Shown here: positions 1-11,649 of the stretch, in pieces
Position numbering within the stretch: position 1 is the stretch's first letter
How the letters are laid out: every line of letters begins with the position of its first letter
Origin: Artocarpus heterophyllus
Lineage: Eukaryota; Streptophyta; Magnoliopsida; Rosales; Moraceae
Assembly (NCBI GenBank): GCA_025403435.1
Contig: CM046353.1
Span: 25,146,259 to 25,210,258 of the forward strand
DNA length: 64,000 bases
Direction: 5' to 3'
Translations under genes and position numbers: made by a program
Notes under the pieces: generated by a model
Database searches by the model: none
What the model was told of the DNA's origin: nothing
The model's input: the letters and a program-made list of their open reading frames with translations, nothing else

Positions 1-672
1 ATCCCCAAAAGAATAAAGACAACATCAAATAACTCATCATGGACTTAACCATGTCCAACAAAGTCCTATTCTATCTCTCAGTGATGCCATTCTGCTACGA
101 AGTGCCGGCGCAGTCAAATGGAATAAAATCTCATTCTCTAATAAGTGTCCTAAGACCTCATCGGAGAGGTATTCTCCACCTCGATGGGATAGAAGTGCCT
201 TCATAGGTTTACCTAATTACTTTTCTGCTTCAATTCGAAGCTCTCTAAACTTGTCAAGAGTTTCGCTCTTATGATGCATTAGGTTAACATAACCATATCT
301 CGAGTAATTGTTAATAAAAGTAACAAAATACTTTCACCGTCCTCGTGCTTTGATGTTCATAGGACTATAGACATCACTATGCACAAGTTCTAGGATCCCT
401 TTGGCTCGATTGTCCTTAGACCCGAATGGTCTTTTTGTCATTTGGCCCTCCAAACAAGATTCATATTGTGGTATAGATTCCACCTTCAAGTGACTTAAAG
501 GTCTATTCCTTACCAACCTTTGAATCCTATTTAGGCTAGTATGACCTAATTGTAAGTGCCAAAGATAAGTCTTATTAAAGTGAGAAGTTATAAGTCTTTT
601 AGAGTTATTATTAACCTCAATGTTCAACCGTGAGTCTATCTTAGGTTTGATAAAATATAGGTTGTTTTGCAT
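1..672 (-). pseudogene. Copia-A integrase and GAG-pre-integrase fragment
   Basis: This is the middle of a Ty1/copia polyprotein read on the minus strand, running off the window start. Positions 334-672 stay open and encode the GAG-pre-integrase zinc-binding region (YLWHLQLGH near residues 35-43, then ESCLEG) and the start of the integrase core (LELVHSDV, holding the first catalytic Asp). The second half of the usual CxxC pair is damaged (QYESC instead of QCESC). From 333 down to 1 the integrase core continues with frame breaks and matches the integrase at 63560-64000 and 40269-40860. The domain order and sequence place it in the same copia family as Copia-C. It is non-functional. The element's RT half lies outside the window, if it survives. 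Confidence 0.85.
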
Positions 673-1503
673 CCATCCACTACAGATAAAAGATTTGTTT
701 TTTACGAATCACAACTTTATTTTTAAAAGAAACTAAATAAGAGTCTTTAAATAAAGAGGCAATAGAAATTAAATTCCTTTTAAGTTTAGGAACATAAAAA
801 CTTTCTCTCAAAACCAAACTCCTATAATTATCAAAATAAAGATGGACGTCTCCCATTGCTTTGGCTTACACTAAGGTTCCATCGCCCACCCGAAGCGTGA
901 AGTGCTCATGTAGCAAACTTCTCGTTTCTTTAAACTCTTGTAGAGAAACACAAACATGATACATGTGTCACTTGATTCTTCGACTAAATAAGTATCAGTA
1001 ACTAGAAGTTTGCACCTACCTCCTTTTGTTTGAAAGTCTTTGCAATTTTTCTTTATGTGCTCAAGCTTCCCATAGAAGAAACACTTTAGTTTCTCTGGGT
1101 TCCTCTTCTTTTTCTTCTTGTCTTAGGCTTTTGCTAGGATAGAAGATTTTCCATTCTTAGCCCTCTACTTCTTTCTATTCCTAGAGTAGGATTCAGACCA
1201 GATGTAACCGTTAAGTTTGTCTCGCCACCAATCAAAGCTTCCCTAATCAGATTTTCAAACTCCTATAACTGCTTCATCAGCACAGTTAATATCACATCCT
1301 ATCTATAGCTCAACTTATGTAAATCTTTAAACATGATGAACTCCTTAGAAAGATTTTCAAAGGCCATAGTCATCTGTGACTCAGCAGTAATGTTTGCTCC
1401 ATAGGTTTGAGGCTCAGTGAGGTGACTCATGACCAACATTATATGGTCCTTCATAAACGTCCTCCGTCTATGTTGCAGTGAAGGAGCTTCCAAAGAGCCC
1501 TTT
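673..1503 (-). pseudogene. Copia-A protease and gag fragment
   Basis: This continues the Copia-A polyprotein upstream on the minus strand. A degraded aspartic protease region lies at about 700-1020 (ESSD remains, but the DSGA active site is lost). A nucleocapsid zinc knuckle lies at about 1031-1090; it reads CFFYGKLEHIKKNC, a CCHC box whose second Cys is now Tyr. A basic Lys-rich stretch precedes it. Positions 1299-1493 are open and encode gag core (KDHIMLVMSHL). The equivalent intact stretch in Copia-C is KEHMMLVMGYL. Gag ends abruptly at 1503, where the Gypsy-1 LTR begins, so this copy was interrupted by that insertion. Several frameshifts and stops show long decay. Confidence 0.85.
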
Positions 1504-2348
1504 TGTAATGCCCCCTTATAGATGTCACAATAATCATTACTTTTACCATTAATATTAATATTTCAAGATAATAATTCAAATACAATACTTACACTCAAAC
1601 AAATATCCTAGGAAAAACATGCATAATTTTTTTTTTGAAACTACATATCAGATTTGCTTCTCTTACCTTGATTAGCCCAATGAAACACCTACAGTGTTAG
1701 GCTAATCAATCACTTGTAGAAGTAGTTAAATTTCCCGAGAAAAATACTTACATGTCCACATAATTTAACCATGGCAAAATAAAGAAATATGGCATAGTCC
1801 TCAAGAAACCACAATTAAAGAAATATTAAACAATCTCAAAAGTCTATGGAAAAATAAATCAAGTCTTAATTCAAAATCAGTGCGGAAAGTAACATCAACA
1901 ATAAAATTGTTTATCAAATCATTAATTCTTTTCATGGCATGGTTCTGTTTCCAATCCAACACTCTCAGTGTACATGCATGTCTCCGTCCTCCACCTATTC
2001 CATATGCCTTTTACCTTTGCTTGCAACATGATATAAAACTAAGTGAGCATAAGCTTAGAAAGTACACATTATTTTCTCACAACATAAAACATTTCATAAA
2101 AATCATTACATAATATCATAATCATAATCAAAGTAGTGCACGAGGCACAAGTTTATATAGAACATATATTTTCATTTAAACTTCCATGTTAAAACATTAT
2201 TCATTTTGCCTTTAGGCGCCCAAGTATTGCACCATTAATATCATAAGAGCGCTATCATGAGAGGAGTAGGGTAACTGGTCCCAAACCAAATATGACAAGT
2301 CCAACCTTCGAGATATCATAAACATAAACATAGAGTGCGCATTGCATA

Positions 2349-2360
<12 letters not shown>

Positions 2361-2391
<31 letters not shown>
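2361..2391. repeat. (AT)15 microsatellite in the Gypsy-1 3' LTR
   Basis: About fifteen AT dinucleotides in a row. The matching site in the 5' LTR (about 10168-10178) has only a short TA run, so the array expanded after the two LTRs separated. Confidence 0.95.
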
Positions 2392-2395
<4 letters not shown>

Positions 2396-2441
2396 TTCTT
2401 TGGACAACTGTCATAAACTATAAAAAACATGAACATTAAAA

Positions 2442-4473
2442 TGTTAGACATGGATGCCCTAAGGAGTAAAAAATTAACATGTTTTTGGAGACATTTTTAT
2501 CAATAAAGAATTTATTCATTATTAATATACCAAATCTTGTCCTCTTTATGTTCATATTTGTTGAATGTATATAAGCAAACAATAATCTGAGACTGTCAAT
2601 CTAAACCTATAAGAATTAGGCATACGATGGACAGATTATGCGGAAGACACGATTCTTAAGGTGATAGTCTAAATCATAAGATCCGTAATCGAGGGAATAT
2701 AGTTGGGTGCTTTATTCATGAAAATATTATTATGTTGTCTATATCCCTATTGAAAGATGGTTTGTCTTGACTATCGGAGGTGGACTCTGTGGATAGAAAC
2801 ATTGGCACGTTGTCATAGGTGACGATATGTTGGATTGGGAAATAAAGTGAATTGATTTGGATTAATAATTTTGTCTCAGCAAATCGATTCACTTTAGACA
2901 ATCATTTATATTGTATCTTAATCCTGAGATGAATAGTGGGCCCGTTGTCTTGACATGTGTCTTTTGATGTATAAAAGGATGACACCCACATCTTAATAGT
3001 GGCATGCATGCCGGTACATTGGAGGCATGACTCTTGATAGCATAGACTTGTTATTCATAGATATGGAATCCATAGCTCCTCTTTAGGAGTAGTGATATCC
3101 TCTTATATGCGTTATTCTGTAATTGGAAAACTAGAGTGCTCAACCATTTGGATACATAGGTGTAATCGAATGGTATACCGTCTTTAGATGGTAAGTTTTC
3201 TGATGGTGAGATAATGAAACGTAAGATAAAAATAATCAAGAAGATACGATAGAACTTGTCCTTAACCTAATTATGGATTATCATATGGAGATACGATACA
3301 CTATGATATGTCATGGAGACTTGGCTATACAGGCTTCGTAATTCTATGTAGTTTGAGAGTGTAGCTCTAAGCTTTTAGTGTAGTAGCATTGGAGTTGATA
3401 ATTATGAAATATATATCTAAGATATTGGGTTTCATAATTATTGAGAGCTTGAACTAGATAGGTCTATTTGGTCCCCTTTATTAGCTCACAACTTCCTATA
3501 ACGATACGACGTGCTTTTCTAATAATTGGTGACTTATGTCAAATTTATCAGATTGGTTAAAATTTGGAAGAATCAAATAATTAATGTCTATTTATTAGTT
3601 GAATTAATTTTGTGATAAAATTAATTCAAGATAAACTTGTTGAATTATTGGGATCAGATAATTCTTGTCTGTTTATCAGTTGATTTAATTTTGGATAAAT
3701 TAGATCAAGATAAACTTGTAAAATTATTGGGAATTCATTTATTTTCCTAGAGATTATCTAGATAAAGTTTTTTTTATCAAAGAACTTCTCTATTGGGTTA
3801 TTTGAATTAAAACTAAGACTTTATCCTATAGAATCTCGGGTGGAAAATAAAAGATTCGCTAAGATTTTTATTCGGCAGTTTGGCTTGCTGATCCACGTGT
3901 TCTGCCTACCGATGGGCCTGTTTGGCCTGTCGATCATCTTGATTTTCCTACTAATGAGCGAAGGATAAGATCACGTATTTTTACACGGATCTTATCAGAT
4001 ATTGATCCGATTTTGATTCTGGTTCAAATTTTTGAGACCTAATCTGATAAGGACTGACCCTAGGACCAACCTCTATAAATAAGGAGTAAGTCTTAAAAGT
4101 TACTCAAATCATTTGAGAGATTAAGAGTGATACTCTACTATGGAGAATCTGAAAACTCCCTAAGAGCTTTTGTTCACAAATAACAAACTCTAGCTTTGGG
4201 TTCTCTCAATTGGTTGGAAAGAGAGTCACCTGGTGGAAGAGCTATACGTGTGAGCCCACACTCACTCCAATCGTGGATAGAGAATAGCAAAGAAGACCAG
4301 TTGGTTGAGGTTCTTCTGGAACGTTACGTCTCTTCATAGCTTGCAAAAGTTCTTCAGCATTCAAATGTTAGTAAGATCTGGTTAATTTATGCATAGAGCA
4401 TGTCAAACTTGTGTTTTGAAAAATACTCTGATGTAAAATTTTTAAAATTCTGCTGCATACTATTTTTCCAACA
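2442..4473 (+). mobile_element. Solo LTR of the copia family, with TSD TAAAA
   Basis: A complete 2,032-bp LTR that begins TGTTAGACATGG and ends TTTTTCCAACA. It is flanked by the direct 5-bp duplication TAAAA (2437-2441 and 4474-4478). The Gypsy-1 5' LTR gives the empty site (AACATAAAAATCC near 10222). The same LTR bounds Copia-C, -E and -F. No internal sequence remains, so it arose by LTR-LTR recombination. Inside are a U3 cluster of TCGGC/GCCGA half-palindromes (about 3870-3935) and a TATA box at 4074-4080. It holds no real gene; short open frames here recur in other LTR copies only because the LTR recurs. Confidence 0.95.
4074..4080 (+). promoter_or_regulatory. LTR TATA box (TATAAAT)
   Basis: TATAAATAAGGAG lies about 390 bp before the LTR end. 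It follows the conserved GGACTGACCC block and precedes the GAGAGATTAAGAG block, as in every copia LTR of the window. This is the expected U3/R promoter position. Confidence 0.6.
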
Positions 4474-6740
4474 TAAAATCCTTAGGAAAATTCATCATAA
4501 AATCTTGAAATAAGAACAGTAAATCACAAACCTTTACTTATAAAAATTGCTAAGCATTTTCATAAATTTTATAATGTTGTAGGTGAGAAAGTATTTACTT
4601 GTCTTGCTTGCTTACTAAATCTTAACTTGGGTGATGTTGCTATGGCTCTCGATGTGCTCAACTTTTGGAGAGTTTATGTCAATCAATCATACAATACATA
4701 AAATTAGTATTCATCTTCATGATATTATTTAATACCATATTACATCATCATAAATCATTCTCGACAAAACAAAGCATCTTTGAGTCACAAACATGCACTA
4801 AAAGTCAAGAAACATAAAGATAGAAAACTTAAGCTTTAATAACTTGGAGAAATTAATCTCAACTTATAAGCACGAATAAAGTGAAAAAATTATTCCATAA
4901 CATAGCCAACATATATAAACATCCCTCAAATTTTCTTCTCTTAAAATATTAATTCAAAAGATCTTTTTTCAATTTTTAAAACATTCAAGTAAATTTGCCA
5001 ATAATAAAAACTACCGACCTTTAGGATTCATAACCCTATATCTTTCAATTCACACTCAATTAGAGCACGAAAATTTGCAAGAATAAAGTTAACATATATA
5101 TATGTAATGCTTAGATTTTTCTTTAGCCATAAAAATTTCATTTGATAATTAAAACAAATCACATATTCAATACTATCAAATCTGCTACCAAAGTTTGGGC
5201 AGTAAGTAGTCCTAATTAAAAATTATATATTAAATTATTATGATATAAAATAATTTATAAAATTAATACATATAATAGACACATAAGATAATAACATATC
5301 CTAAATTCAGCTTCAAATAAATTCAGATTAATTTAAAACATGCGTTTGAATTCAGAGTTAATATTAACATCAAACATGCTAGATAGAGATCATGTTCCAT
5401 TCAAACCTTTTTATAAAATCAAATGTATATGATATACTTTTGAACTTTTTATGTGACATGGTTAACATATAAATATAAGTTAGAAAAATAATAAATCATG
5501 CAAAACATATTTAAAAATATGAATTATCATCTCATGAATTACACAAAGCATATCAGGCAAACATTTATAACCACTAAGTACTTGTCAATCAATGAATTTT
5601 ATCTTAAAACATAATAAGAATATGAAGCTAAAACTTTACAGACATGTAGTTAATATAGTAACAATAATTTGTAACTTTTTTTTAGAATTAAATGATGCTT
5701 TTTGTCTCCTAAAATGGAATATACAAGACACAAATACAAATCTACTAGCAATTAAAATTTTGTGAGCAGTGTTTGATTGAAAGCTCATAACCCTAAAAAT
5801 ATTTAGAACGAAAATTTTTAAGAAAAATCCCAAACATTCCTAACATATATATGCACATCATATCCAAAAATCGTAGCAAAATAAAATCAATTGATTTAAA
5901 AAGTTACCAGCCACCTTATCGACAAATCAAAAACCTTAGAATTCTCTTATCACACTCTAACAACAAAACCTTATTTTCATGAATTTTCATGATATTATAT
6001 GAACATAAATGCTTTTAACTATAAAATAACATTATTATAATCAAAGCATTAGGCAAAATAATTTATTTTTCATACAAACATATATGCATACACATTCACA
6101 ATCATAAAAGAACAATTTTCTAACAAAGTTTATCACAAAACAGTATACATCAGTCATAAAATATCAAAACCATGAAAACTTTAAAACATACCTTTAATTC
6201 TTATGCTTCCTTCAATATAGAGGAATACTTGTATACCTTTATATTTATAAATATATAATATAATTATAAATACATAATTATTTTTCACAATAATAATATT
6301 TATTTTGTCACTTTAAACAAATATTAATTTACACATTATTTTGTTGACATGTTATATTATATAATTTCTTAAGGCCATTATAAAAAAAATACTATATATG
6401 TAATTATCATGACATCATTAATATTATAAAAATAAGAAAATATGTAACAACATTCATATTATCATCAAGAATATAGCTATAGGGCATACATAGCTCTAAA
6501 GTATTATAAAGATTGTAAATTCAGAACAAGTTGAAATTCTTAAAATAACAATAAATATTTAAGCTTCTCATCATTTTTTGACATAAACATCCTGAGCACA
6601 TTGATCCTCATGGCCATCACCTGCGATATTACTAAATAAAAAGTTAATTTTCTTAACATAAATTATAATAGCACTTAAAATATCACATTTTAACTTTAAA
6701 TTAACGTAAGTGTTTGTAGAAGAAAACGGCGGGCATTACA

Positions 6741-6757
6741 ACTTTCCCTACCTTATA
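6741..6757 (-). other. Polypurine tract of Gypsy-1
   Basis: On the minus strand TATAAGGTAGGGAAAGT directly precedes the LTR start TGTAATGCCC. This is the usual position and composition for the plus-strand DNA primer site. Confidence 0.7.
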
Positions 6758-6776
6758 AGAGTTTCGTCCTAGAAAC

Positions 6777-7470
6777 TCAAAGCAATTGGGGATAGTTGGC
6801 CCTCATATCATCCTCAAATTCCCATGTAGCTTCTTCTACCTGGTGATTTTGCCACAAAACTTTGGCCAAAGGAATTTCTTTATTACTTAAGATTTTAGTT
6901 TTTTGATCTAAAATCTCGACCGGTTTCTCTTTATAGCTGAGGTCTTCTTGTATCTCAATCACCTATGGTTTGATCACATGCATAGGGTCTGGGACATACT
7001 TTTTAAGCATTGAGACATGGAACACATTGTGGATTGATGACATCTCCGATGACAAACTCAATTGATAAGCCACCTTGCCTATTCGCTTCATCATTTCATA
7101 GAGTCTGACGAACCTAAGGCTCAGCTTGCCTTTCTTCCCAAACCTCATGACTCCCTTCATCAGTACAATTTTCAAGAACACAGAATTGCCTACAGCAAAT
7201 TCCAAGGGCCTTCTCCTTTTATCGGCATAACTTTTTTGTCGACTTTAAGCGGTCTCAATTCTTTTATGTATCAATTTTACCATTTCATATGTCTTATTGA
7301 CAAAATATATGTTTTTACTACATTGCTTTTCATCATCTTCTTTTCTCTAGCTTCATGCGAACATGTCGGCAATCTACACTTTTGCCCATAAAGAGCCTCA
7401 TAAGGTGCCATTCCAATTGTCACCTAAAAGCTGTTGTTATAAACGAATTCTGCTAACGGTAACATCTTAC
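6777..7470 (-). pseudogene. Gypsy-1 integrase C-terminal part with chromodomain-like end
   Basis: Read on the minus strand, the first recognisable motif is LPLAEFVYNNSF near 7450, then GMAPYEALYGQKCRLP (about 7420-7370), both typical of the end of the Ty3/gypsy integrase core. After a broken stretch, 6963-7205 encodes the GPY/F-region-like segment (PLEFAVGNSVFLK..., ending HNVFHVSMLKKYVPDP). Positions 6777-6962 encode the chromodomain-type tail (VLWQNHQVEEATWEFEDDM, then YPQLL). The catalytic DDE part is absent. The reading frame is interrupted between segments. Upstream the sequence passes directly into protease, so RT, RNase H and the integrase N-terminus were deleted. Confidence 0.85.
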
Positions 7471-7479
7471 ACTAGCTTG

Positions 7480-7850
7480 TCTTGATAGAAGCATTATACT
7501 TACTCAGGAAATCTATCCTAAGAATCATATCATAGTCACATATATTGATTATAATAAGATCGACAAAAAGTTCTCTTTTGGAAATCCACAAAGGAACTGT
7601 ACGCAAATAATACGTAGACATCATCACTTCCCCAGAGGGTAGTATCGTAGTGAACCCCTATCTCATAGGCTCTAGATGTTCTCCTAACTTCTTAGCAAAA
7701 GAAGAGGATACAAATGCATGTATAGCACCCGTTTCAAAAAGAGTACGTGCATTAAAAGAAAGACTTAAGATCTGACTTGTGACAACATTGGAGGTTTGGT
7801 CTGCCACTTGTTCCTTCATCATTGCATAAATGTGAGCATTGGCAGGTAGA
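7480..7850 (-). pseudogene. Gypsy-1 retroviral-type aspartic protease remnant
   Basis: The minus strand encodes a gypsy-type aspartic protease that would cleave the Gag-Pol polyprotein. The active-site block reads LFETGAIHAFVSSSFAKKL, where the family has D-T/S-G-A; the catalytic Asp is replaced by Glu, so the enzyme should be dead. Downstream the second family block is clear (CDYDMILRIDFLSKYNASI), which is the end of the protease fold. Right after it (about 7480) the sequence changes to the integrase tail. One in-frame stop lies between the blocks. The assignment rests on these two motifs and on position after gag. Confidence 0.8.
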
Positions 7851-9023
7851 GTTCAAGTCTTCCCTAGCTTATAAGTGATCCTTCCAAGATAGCTTGTACA
7901 GTACAGGGTGGAGTTGAGCATAAGGGGCTCTTTGCTGACCTTGAGGATTGAACTGGGTATGGTAGTTCCTGAAAAAGTGATCCTCGCATCCGCAAATAAA
8001 ACATTTGTTTGTTCCATGATGACAATCACCCGAATGCTTTTTTTTTTCCACATTTGGCACATGGTTGCATCTGCTTCTTGTTATTGTAATATTGGCCACT
8101 GCCATATTTCTTGCTGCTTTGACCCCCTTGGTTTTGGAAATTGCCCTTTTTGTTATTGTTCTTCTAGTTCTGGTTGTTGTTGTTACTACCATGAGGTCGG
8201 TTCTAAGTGTTTGAATTATTCACAAGATGACTTTCTTGGGGCTGGTTTCTCTTCAACTTCAATAGGTGGAATTCAGCTCGTTGTGCCCTCAAAACAACTT
8301 GTTCCTGATTTCTAGGTGGATTTGTCCCATTAGCGATTGCTGCAATTTCAGGTAGGAGAACTCTGATCAACCTCCTGACCCTCTCATCTTTATCACTTAC
8401 CATTCTTAGGCAAAGGTGTAATAACTGATCAAACTTAGCAACCACATCAGTAAATGACATATCTCCTTGACAAAGCTTCTCAAAGTCATCATAATGTTTC
8501 CGGATGATGTTCATATGAAAGAACTTTGCATTAAATTTACAAACAAAATCTGCCCATGTCATCTCATCTACATTTCTGCTCTATAATTCCATCCCACTAG
8601 ATTCTAGCTTCCATTGTTAGGCAGTATGAGGCACAAAGGACCTTTTCATTCTTAGTAAAATCCATAAGCTTCAGAGTGGTCTCGATCGTCTTCAACCATC
8701 CTTGAGCAACCAAGGGTCCTTGGAACCTTCGAAGTCGATAGGCCTAATGCGCTTCCACCTGACCAATAAGGGTTCTTCATAAACAGGTCTTCCTTTTGGT
8801 GCAGGGGCTAGGGCTATCTCTCTTTGCTGTTGTGGAGGAGGTGGCATGTTTTCTCCTTGTATTTTGCCTCCATGACCATTAGTTCTAAGCTCCTCGATCT
8901 CCCTTCTTTGATCTTATAGCTGTCTTTGAAGGTCAGCAATCATTGTCATCAGATTAGCATGGCCAGGTTGCTAGTTTTGATAGCAGCTTGAGCATGAGCT
9001 TGAGTCATTCTATAGTTTTTCAT
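7851..9023 (-). pseudogene. Gypsy-1 gag (capsid and nucleocapsid) remnant
   Basis: The likely start is the ATG complementary to 9021-9023, about 220 bp inside the PBS (MKNYRMTQAHAQ...). A Pro/Gln-rich N-terminus is followed by the retrotransposon Gag capsid domain, open at 8203-8562 (MTWADFVCKFNAKFF, MSFTDVVAKFDQLLHLC, and an RLIRVLLPEIAAI block). After it comes an Asn/Lys-rich basic stretch and then nucleocapsid zinc knuckles. One begins CAKCGKKK and breaks at a stop. The next reads CFICGCEDHFFRNY, a CCHC box with the last Cys replaced by Tyr. Several frameshifts separate the pieces. Gag would form the cytoplasmic particle; this copy cannot. Confidence 0.85.
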
Positions 9024-9242
9024 CTTTGATTTCCTAGAAGAATTATAAGTTTAGGAAGGGACCTTCAATTTTAAGAATGAGACATGATTTCACTACTAAA
9101 ATTATGCACTAAGGCATTCATCACCATATGTCTGAACCTTACAATTATCATTAAACTTACATCAACATCAATTTAGCTAAAACATACTTGCTTGGAGGCC
9201 TTGAAATGATGTGTGGCAATGTGTATTAAAAATAGAAATTCG

Positions 9243-9257
9243 CTTTGATACCATAAC
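9243..9257 (-). other. Primer binding site of Gypsy-1
   Basis: The minus strand reads ATGGTATCAAAGCG a few bases inside the 5' LTR end. TGGTATCA-AGC is the complement of the 3' end of initiator tRNA-Met, the common primer of plant retroelements. Confidence 0.75.
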
Positions 9258-11174
9258 TGTAACACCCTTATGGATGTCGTAATAATTGTTACTTTTACCA
9301 TTAATATTAATATTTTGAGATAATAGTTCAAATAAAATACTTACACTCAAACAAATATCTCAGGAAAAACACGCATAATTTTTTTTAACTACTTACCAGA
9401 TTTGCTTCTCTCACCTTGTTTAGCCCAATGAAATACCTAAAGTGTTTAGCTGATCGATCACCTATAGAAACGGCTAGTTTACAAATACAATCATTCACTA
9501 AATTATAGACACACAAAACTTCAAACAATGTTTAAATCTCTCAAGAAAAATACTTATATATTCAAATAATTTGACAATACCAAAATAAAGAAACATGGCA
9601 TAGTCCTTAAGAAACCACAATTAAAGAAATATTAAACAATCTCAAAAGTCTATAGAAAAATAAATCAAGCCTTAATACAAAATTAATGCAGAAAGTAACA
9701 TCAATAATAAAATCATTGATCAAATCATTAATTCTTTTCATGTCATTGTTTCATTTCTAATGCAACGCTCCTAGCGCAGATGGCTGTCTCCATCCTCCAC
9801 CTATTCCATATGCCTTTTACCTTTGCCTACAACATGATATAAAACCAAGTAAGCATAAGCTTACTAAGTACACTTTCTTATCTCATAACATAAAACATTT
9901 CATAAAAATCATTACATAATATCATAATCATAATTATAGTAGTGCACGAGGTACAAGTTTACATAGAATATATTTTTTCATTTAAACTTCTATATTAAAA
10001 ACATTATTCACTTTTCCTTTAGGGGCCCAAGCATTGCACCATTAACACCATAGACGCGTCATCATAAGAGGAGTGGGATAGCTAGTCCCAAACCAAACAT
10101 GACAAGTCCAACCTTTGGGATATCATAAACATAAACATAGAGTGTGCAACGTATAATTAAGTGATACATACATATATATAAGGCTTCTTTGGAAAATTGT
10201 CATAAAATATAAAAAACATGAACATAAAAATCCTTAGGAAAATTCAACATAAAAAGGTCTTGAAATAAGAATAGTAAATCACAAACCTTTACTTATAAAA
10301 ATTGCTAAACATTTTCATAAATTTTATCATGTTGTAGGTGAGAATGTATTTACTTGTCTTGCTTGCTTACTAAATCTTAACTTGGGTGATGTTGCCGTGG
10401 TTCTCGATGTGCTCAACTTTTGGAGAGTTTATGTCAATCAATCATACAATACATAAAATTAATATTCATCTTTATGACATTATTTAATACCATATTACAT
10501 CATCATAAATCATTCTCGACAAAACAAAGCATTTTTGAGTCATAAACATGCACTTAAAGTCAAGAAACATCAAGATAGAAAACTTAACTTTTAATAACTT
10601 AGAAAAATTAATCTCAACTTCTAAGCATGAATAAAGTGTAAGAATTATTCCATAACATGGCTAACATATATAAACATCACCCAAATTTTCCTCTCTTGAA
10701 AATATTAATCCAAAATATCTTTTTTCAATTTTTAAAACATTCAAGTAAATCTACCAATAATAGAAACTGCCTAACCTTTAAGGATTCATAACCCTATATC
10801 TTTTAATTTACACTCAATTAGGGCATGAAAATTTGTAGAAATATAGTTAACATATATATATATATATATAATGCTCATATTTTTCTTTAGCCATAAAAAT
10901 TTCATTTGTTAATTAAAATAAATCACATATTTAATACCATAAAATCTGCCAGTTAAGTCTGAGTTATGAGTAGTCCTAATTAAAAGTTATATATTTATGC
11001 TATAAAATAATTTATATAAATTAATACAAATAATAGACACCTAAGATAATAACATATTCAAAATTTAGCTTCAAATAAATTCAGAGAAATTCAAAACACA
11101 CGTTTGAATTCAGAGTTAATATTACTTTAAACATGCTAGACAACGAACATGTTCCATTCAATTTTTTATAAAAA
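9258..11174 (-). repeat. Truncated 5' LTR of Gypsy-1
   Basis: Aligns to 1504-5420 of the 3' LTR, without the nested solo copia LTR. It ends GGGTGTTACA beside the PBS, a C/T variant of the partner's GGGCATTACA. The U3-side part beyond about 11174 is missing and is replaced by the CACTA-like gene region. It has an extra block of roughly 75 bp near 9475-9530 compared with the 3' LTR. Confidence 0.75.
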
Positions 11175-11304
11175 TTTTGTAATGTGTGCTTTCCACCCAT
11201 TTTGAATCCACCTCCCTCTCTCTCTAAAATCCCTGTCTTTCTCTTCGTCGCTGTCACCTCTGCCACCTTCGCCTCCTCACTGCCGTTGCCTCTTCGCCGC
11301 TGGT
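11175..11304 (+). other. Possible 5' leader exon of the CACTA-like gene
   Basis: A CT-rich, ATG-poor stretch (CTCTCTCTCT, CTTCGTCGCTGTCACC) that looks like a plant 5' UTR. It ends at a good splice donor (CGCCGCTG|GTAAGC, about 11303). An acceptor (TTTGCACAG|G) occurs at 12099, six bases before the first ATG of the coding part. Both are inferred from sequence only. The relation to the truncated Gypsy-1 LTR at its left edge is unclear. Confidence 0.35.
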
Positions 11305-11320
11305 AAGCTTCCCCTCCCTC

Positions 11321-11634
11321 TCTCTCTTTTCTTCCCCCTCCCCCCTCCCCTTCCCTCTCTTTCTCTTATTCCCCTTCCCCCCAACTCTCCTCCTCCCCCA
11401 CCTGCCACCACCTTTGCCCCACCCACCTTACCCCACCCTCGCCTCACCCACCCCACCCCCCTTCGCCCCCCCACCCTGCCCCACCTACCCCTCACGCTAC
11501 CCTTGCCTCACCCCCGCCTCACCCACCCTGCCCCACCCTTGCCCCTCCTCACCCCACTCTACCCCACCCACCTTGACCCACTCTGCCCCCATTCACCCAC
11601 CCCCACCCTGCCCCTTCCTCCCCCCCCCCCCCCC
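11321..11634. repeat. C-rich degenerate minisatellite ending in C15
   Basis: About 310 bp made of irregular CCCCACC / CCTGCCC / CTCACC units with almost no G on this strand, finishing in a run of 15 C (11620-11634). The minus strand therefore has many G-runs. Pro-rich and Gly-rich open frames here are artefacts of composition. Confidence 0.9.
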
Positions 11635-11649
11635 ACTATTTTTATTTGT

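Larger units (their letters stand above)
1504..6740 (-). repeat. 3' LTR of Gypsy-1 with a nested copia solo LTR
   Basis: This is a long terminal repeat on the minus strand, starting TGTAATGCCCGCC at 6740 and ending in GGGCATTACA at 1504. Its 1504-5420 part aligns with the 5' LTR at 9258-11174. Its 5' part (6740-5420) aligns with the plus-strand LTR fragment at 44989-46039. Without the 2,032-bp solo copia LTR at 2442-4473 and its 5-bp duplication the LTR is about 3.2 kb. It carries no coding sequence. Differences from its partner LTR include many C-to-T type changes and indels, which suggests an old insertion. Confidence 0.8.
1504..11174 (-). mobile_element. Gypsy-1, RT-less Ty3/gypsy element (Tekay/Del-like)
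   Basis: On the minus strand the order is truncated 5' LTR (9258-11174), PBS (9243-9257), gag (7851-9023), protease (7480-7850), integrase tail with chromodomain-like end (6777-7470), polypurine tract (6741-6757) and 3' LTR (1504-6740). LTR ends are inverted: TGTAATGCCC at the start and GGGCATTACA at the end. Reverse transcriptase, RNase H and most of the integrase core are missing, so the element cannot encode its own replication. The long LTRs (about 3.2 kb without the nested insert) and the protein ending fit the Tekay/Del chromovirus lineage; that assignment is inference. Five bases CCTTT (1499-1503) flank one end. The other end is lost, so no target-site duplication can be confirmed. Confidence 0.8.

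Noticed and set aside
7869..8315. Extra overlapping frames in the Gypsy-1 gag region
   Set aside because: The plus-strand frame is antisense to gag. The alternative minus frames are accounted for as frameshifted gag pieces, not additional genes.
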